Source of the DNA: an uncultured Clostridia bacterium
GTDB lineage: Bacteria > Bacillota > Clostridia > Christensenellales > UBA1242
Direction: 5' to 3'
NCBI GenBank assembly: GCA_944372745.1
Contig: CALWAB010000125.1
Location: 1-6,339 of the forward strand
DNA length: 6,339 nucleotides
The position numbers and the translations under genes were made by a program. A model generated the notes under the pieces. It was not told the origin of the DNA. It ran no database searches and saw only the letters and a program-made list of their open reading frames with translations. This document shows positions 5,722-6,339 of the stretch, piece by piece (position 1 is the first letter of the stretch; each line of letters opens with the position of its first letter).

Positions 5722-5822
5722 CAATCATTGATAATTAATAATCTTTAATTGAATATAATAAATTTTCAAAAGCAAACAATTTATTCATTAGTTGACTTTA
5801 TTAATTTTCAATTTCATATTAA

Positions 5823-5850
5823 ATTATAGCACAAATTTTCTATATGTCAA
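5823..5850 (-). promoter_or_regulatory. Main promoter of the toxin-like/immunity-like operon
   Basis: On the minus strand a perfect -35 TTGACA (5845-5850) and a perfect -10 TATAAT (5823-5828), with TGC just before it, are spaced 16 bp apart. The transcript should start near 5816, leaving a leader of about 150 nt before the ATG at 5667. It is the strongest promoter in the window and points into the five-gene operon. Confidence 0.85.
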
Positions 5851-5863
5851 GTGTAAATTACAC
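5851..5863. promoter_or_regulatory. 13-bp palindrome abutting the -35 box, candidate operator
   Basis: GTGTAA-A-TTACAC is a perfect inverted repeat with a single central base, directly adjacent to the TTGACA box of the main promoter. Its size and position fit a binding site for a dimeric regulator. The regulator is unknown. Confidence 0.5.
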
Positions 5864-6302
5864 CACTAATAAATATTCTTGGACTATTGTTAGCACGCTT
5901 ATGAAATACAAGTAAAGACCTTTAAGAACAAGCAGTCTAGTATTAAAATAAAGTAAATGCTTTGTTTTAGCGTTATTTCAAAAGAGAGTATGTCGAACCT
6001 ATTCATTTCTTTGAGTGAATAGGCAACATTCAATTAGTATTAAAGTAAAATTTGAATAAATTTTTATGTAAAATTCAATTTGTGTAAATTTCTTGCTATA
6101 ATTTAATGTGTCTATTTTAGTACAATGTACAAACATACATATAATAAATAGCACTTATCAAATATATAAAAATCATTAACACTCAACCTACGCAAGTTAA
6201 GTATTTCACACCTTATTAACAAAAAATAAAGCATACCCCATTCAAGCCCTAATTAAATATTTAATTTTAACCAATAAATTTATTTCATAAAAACACACTT
6301 GC
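5864..6302. other. Intergenic region without a convincing gene
   Basis: About 440 AT-rich bases hold no ORF with a ribosome binding site and no recognisable RNA gene. There is a perfect inverted repeat CCTATTCA / TGAATAGG (5998-6005 and 6016-6023, 10-nt loop) with no T run on either side. There is also a near-direct repeat TAGTATTAAA(A/G)TAAA (5938-5952 and 6035-6049) and an 11-bp palindrome GTACA-A-TGTAC (6120-6130). A plus-strand extended -10 (TTGCTATAAT, 6094-6102... ending at 6102) has only a weak -35 (TTCAAT, 6074-6079). Confidence 0.5.
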
Positions 6303-6331
6303 TTGACTAAAAAATATGTAATTTGTATAAT
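6303..6331 (+). promoter_or_regulatory. Plus-strand promoter at the window edge for a divergent gene
   Basis: A -35 TTGACT (6303-6308), a 17-bp spacer and a perfect -10 TATAAT (6326-6331) are seen. Transcription would start around 6338 and run out of the window, so a divergent plus-strand gene is expected just beyond it. Confidence 0.7.
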
Positions 6332-6339
6332 ATAAATTA

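Noticed and set aside
5086..5724. Longer form of the toxin-like gene starting at TTG 5722-5724
   Set aside because: The extra 19 codons cover the leader hairpin and the ribosome binding site. The ATG at 5665-5667 has a proper site and begins a sensible N-terminus.
5899..6006. Minus-strand 35-codon ORF (begins MNRFDILSF) in the divergent region
   Set aside because: It has no ribosome binding site and no clear promoter, and its start lies inside an inverted repeat. Chance in AT-rich DNA is more likely.
6074..6102. Plus-strand promoter TTCAAT-17-TATAAT
   Set aside because: The -10 is good and extended, but the -35 matches the consensus at only three positions and no gene follows within the window. 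Noted only within the intergenic entry.

Overview
The window is AT-rich and coding-dense, with typical sigma-70 (SigA-type) promoters, strong AGGAGG-type ribosome binding sites and TGA used as a stop. This points to a low-GC Firmicute, probably a clostridial or related gut-type lineage. The species cannot be named from the sequence. Every supported gene is on the minus strand, so the text below runs from high to low coordinates, in the direction of transcription.

Right part (5816-6339): no gene is visible. A consensus-like plus-strand promoter sits at the extreme right edge (6303-6331), pointing to a divergent gene outside the window. On the minus strand a TTGACA/TATAAT promoter (5823-5850), with a perfect 13-bp palindrome directly upstream of its -35 box, starts an operon with a leader of about 150 nt.

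Middle (3526-5667): this operon encodes a 193-residue protein with a Cys/His cluster and a C-terminal domain that looks like an orphan polymorphic-toxin or phage-head-associated domain. Four tandem paralogous genes follow. Each is exactly 112 codons from the start chosen here, and the first is coupled to the 193-residue protein by an ATGA overlap. The four proteins share an almost invariant C-terminal third but diverge elsewhere. A hairpin plus T7 terminator closes the operon. The most economical reading is a toxin-like protein with an expanded set of immunity-like proteins; the function is inferred from architecture and is not proven.

Left-middle (1060-3512): recD2, encoding a RecD2-family 5'-3' DNA helicase, has its own promoter placed so close to the ATG that the mRNA is probably leaderless. 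It is followed by a GC-rich hairpin at its stop codon and then a canonical terminator at 1063-1091.

Left (64-980): a gene for an XRE-family regulator has a good promoter and ribosome binding site, but appears broken. An in-frame TAA ends it after 91 codons. The same frame then stays open for 62 more codons, and a frameshift leads into a further 115-codon ORF. The original gene was therefore probably about 290 codons long.
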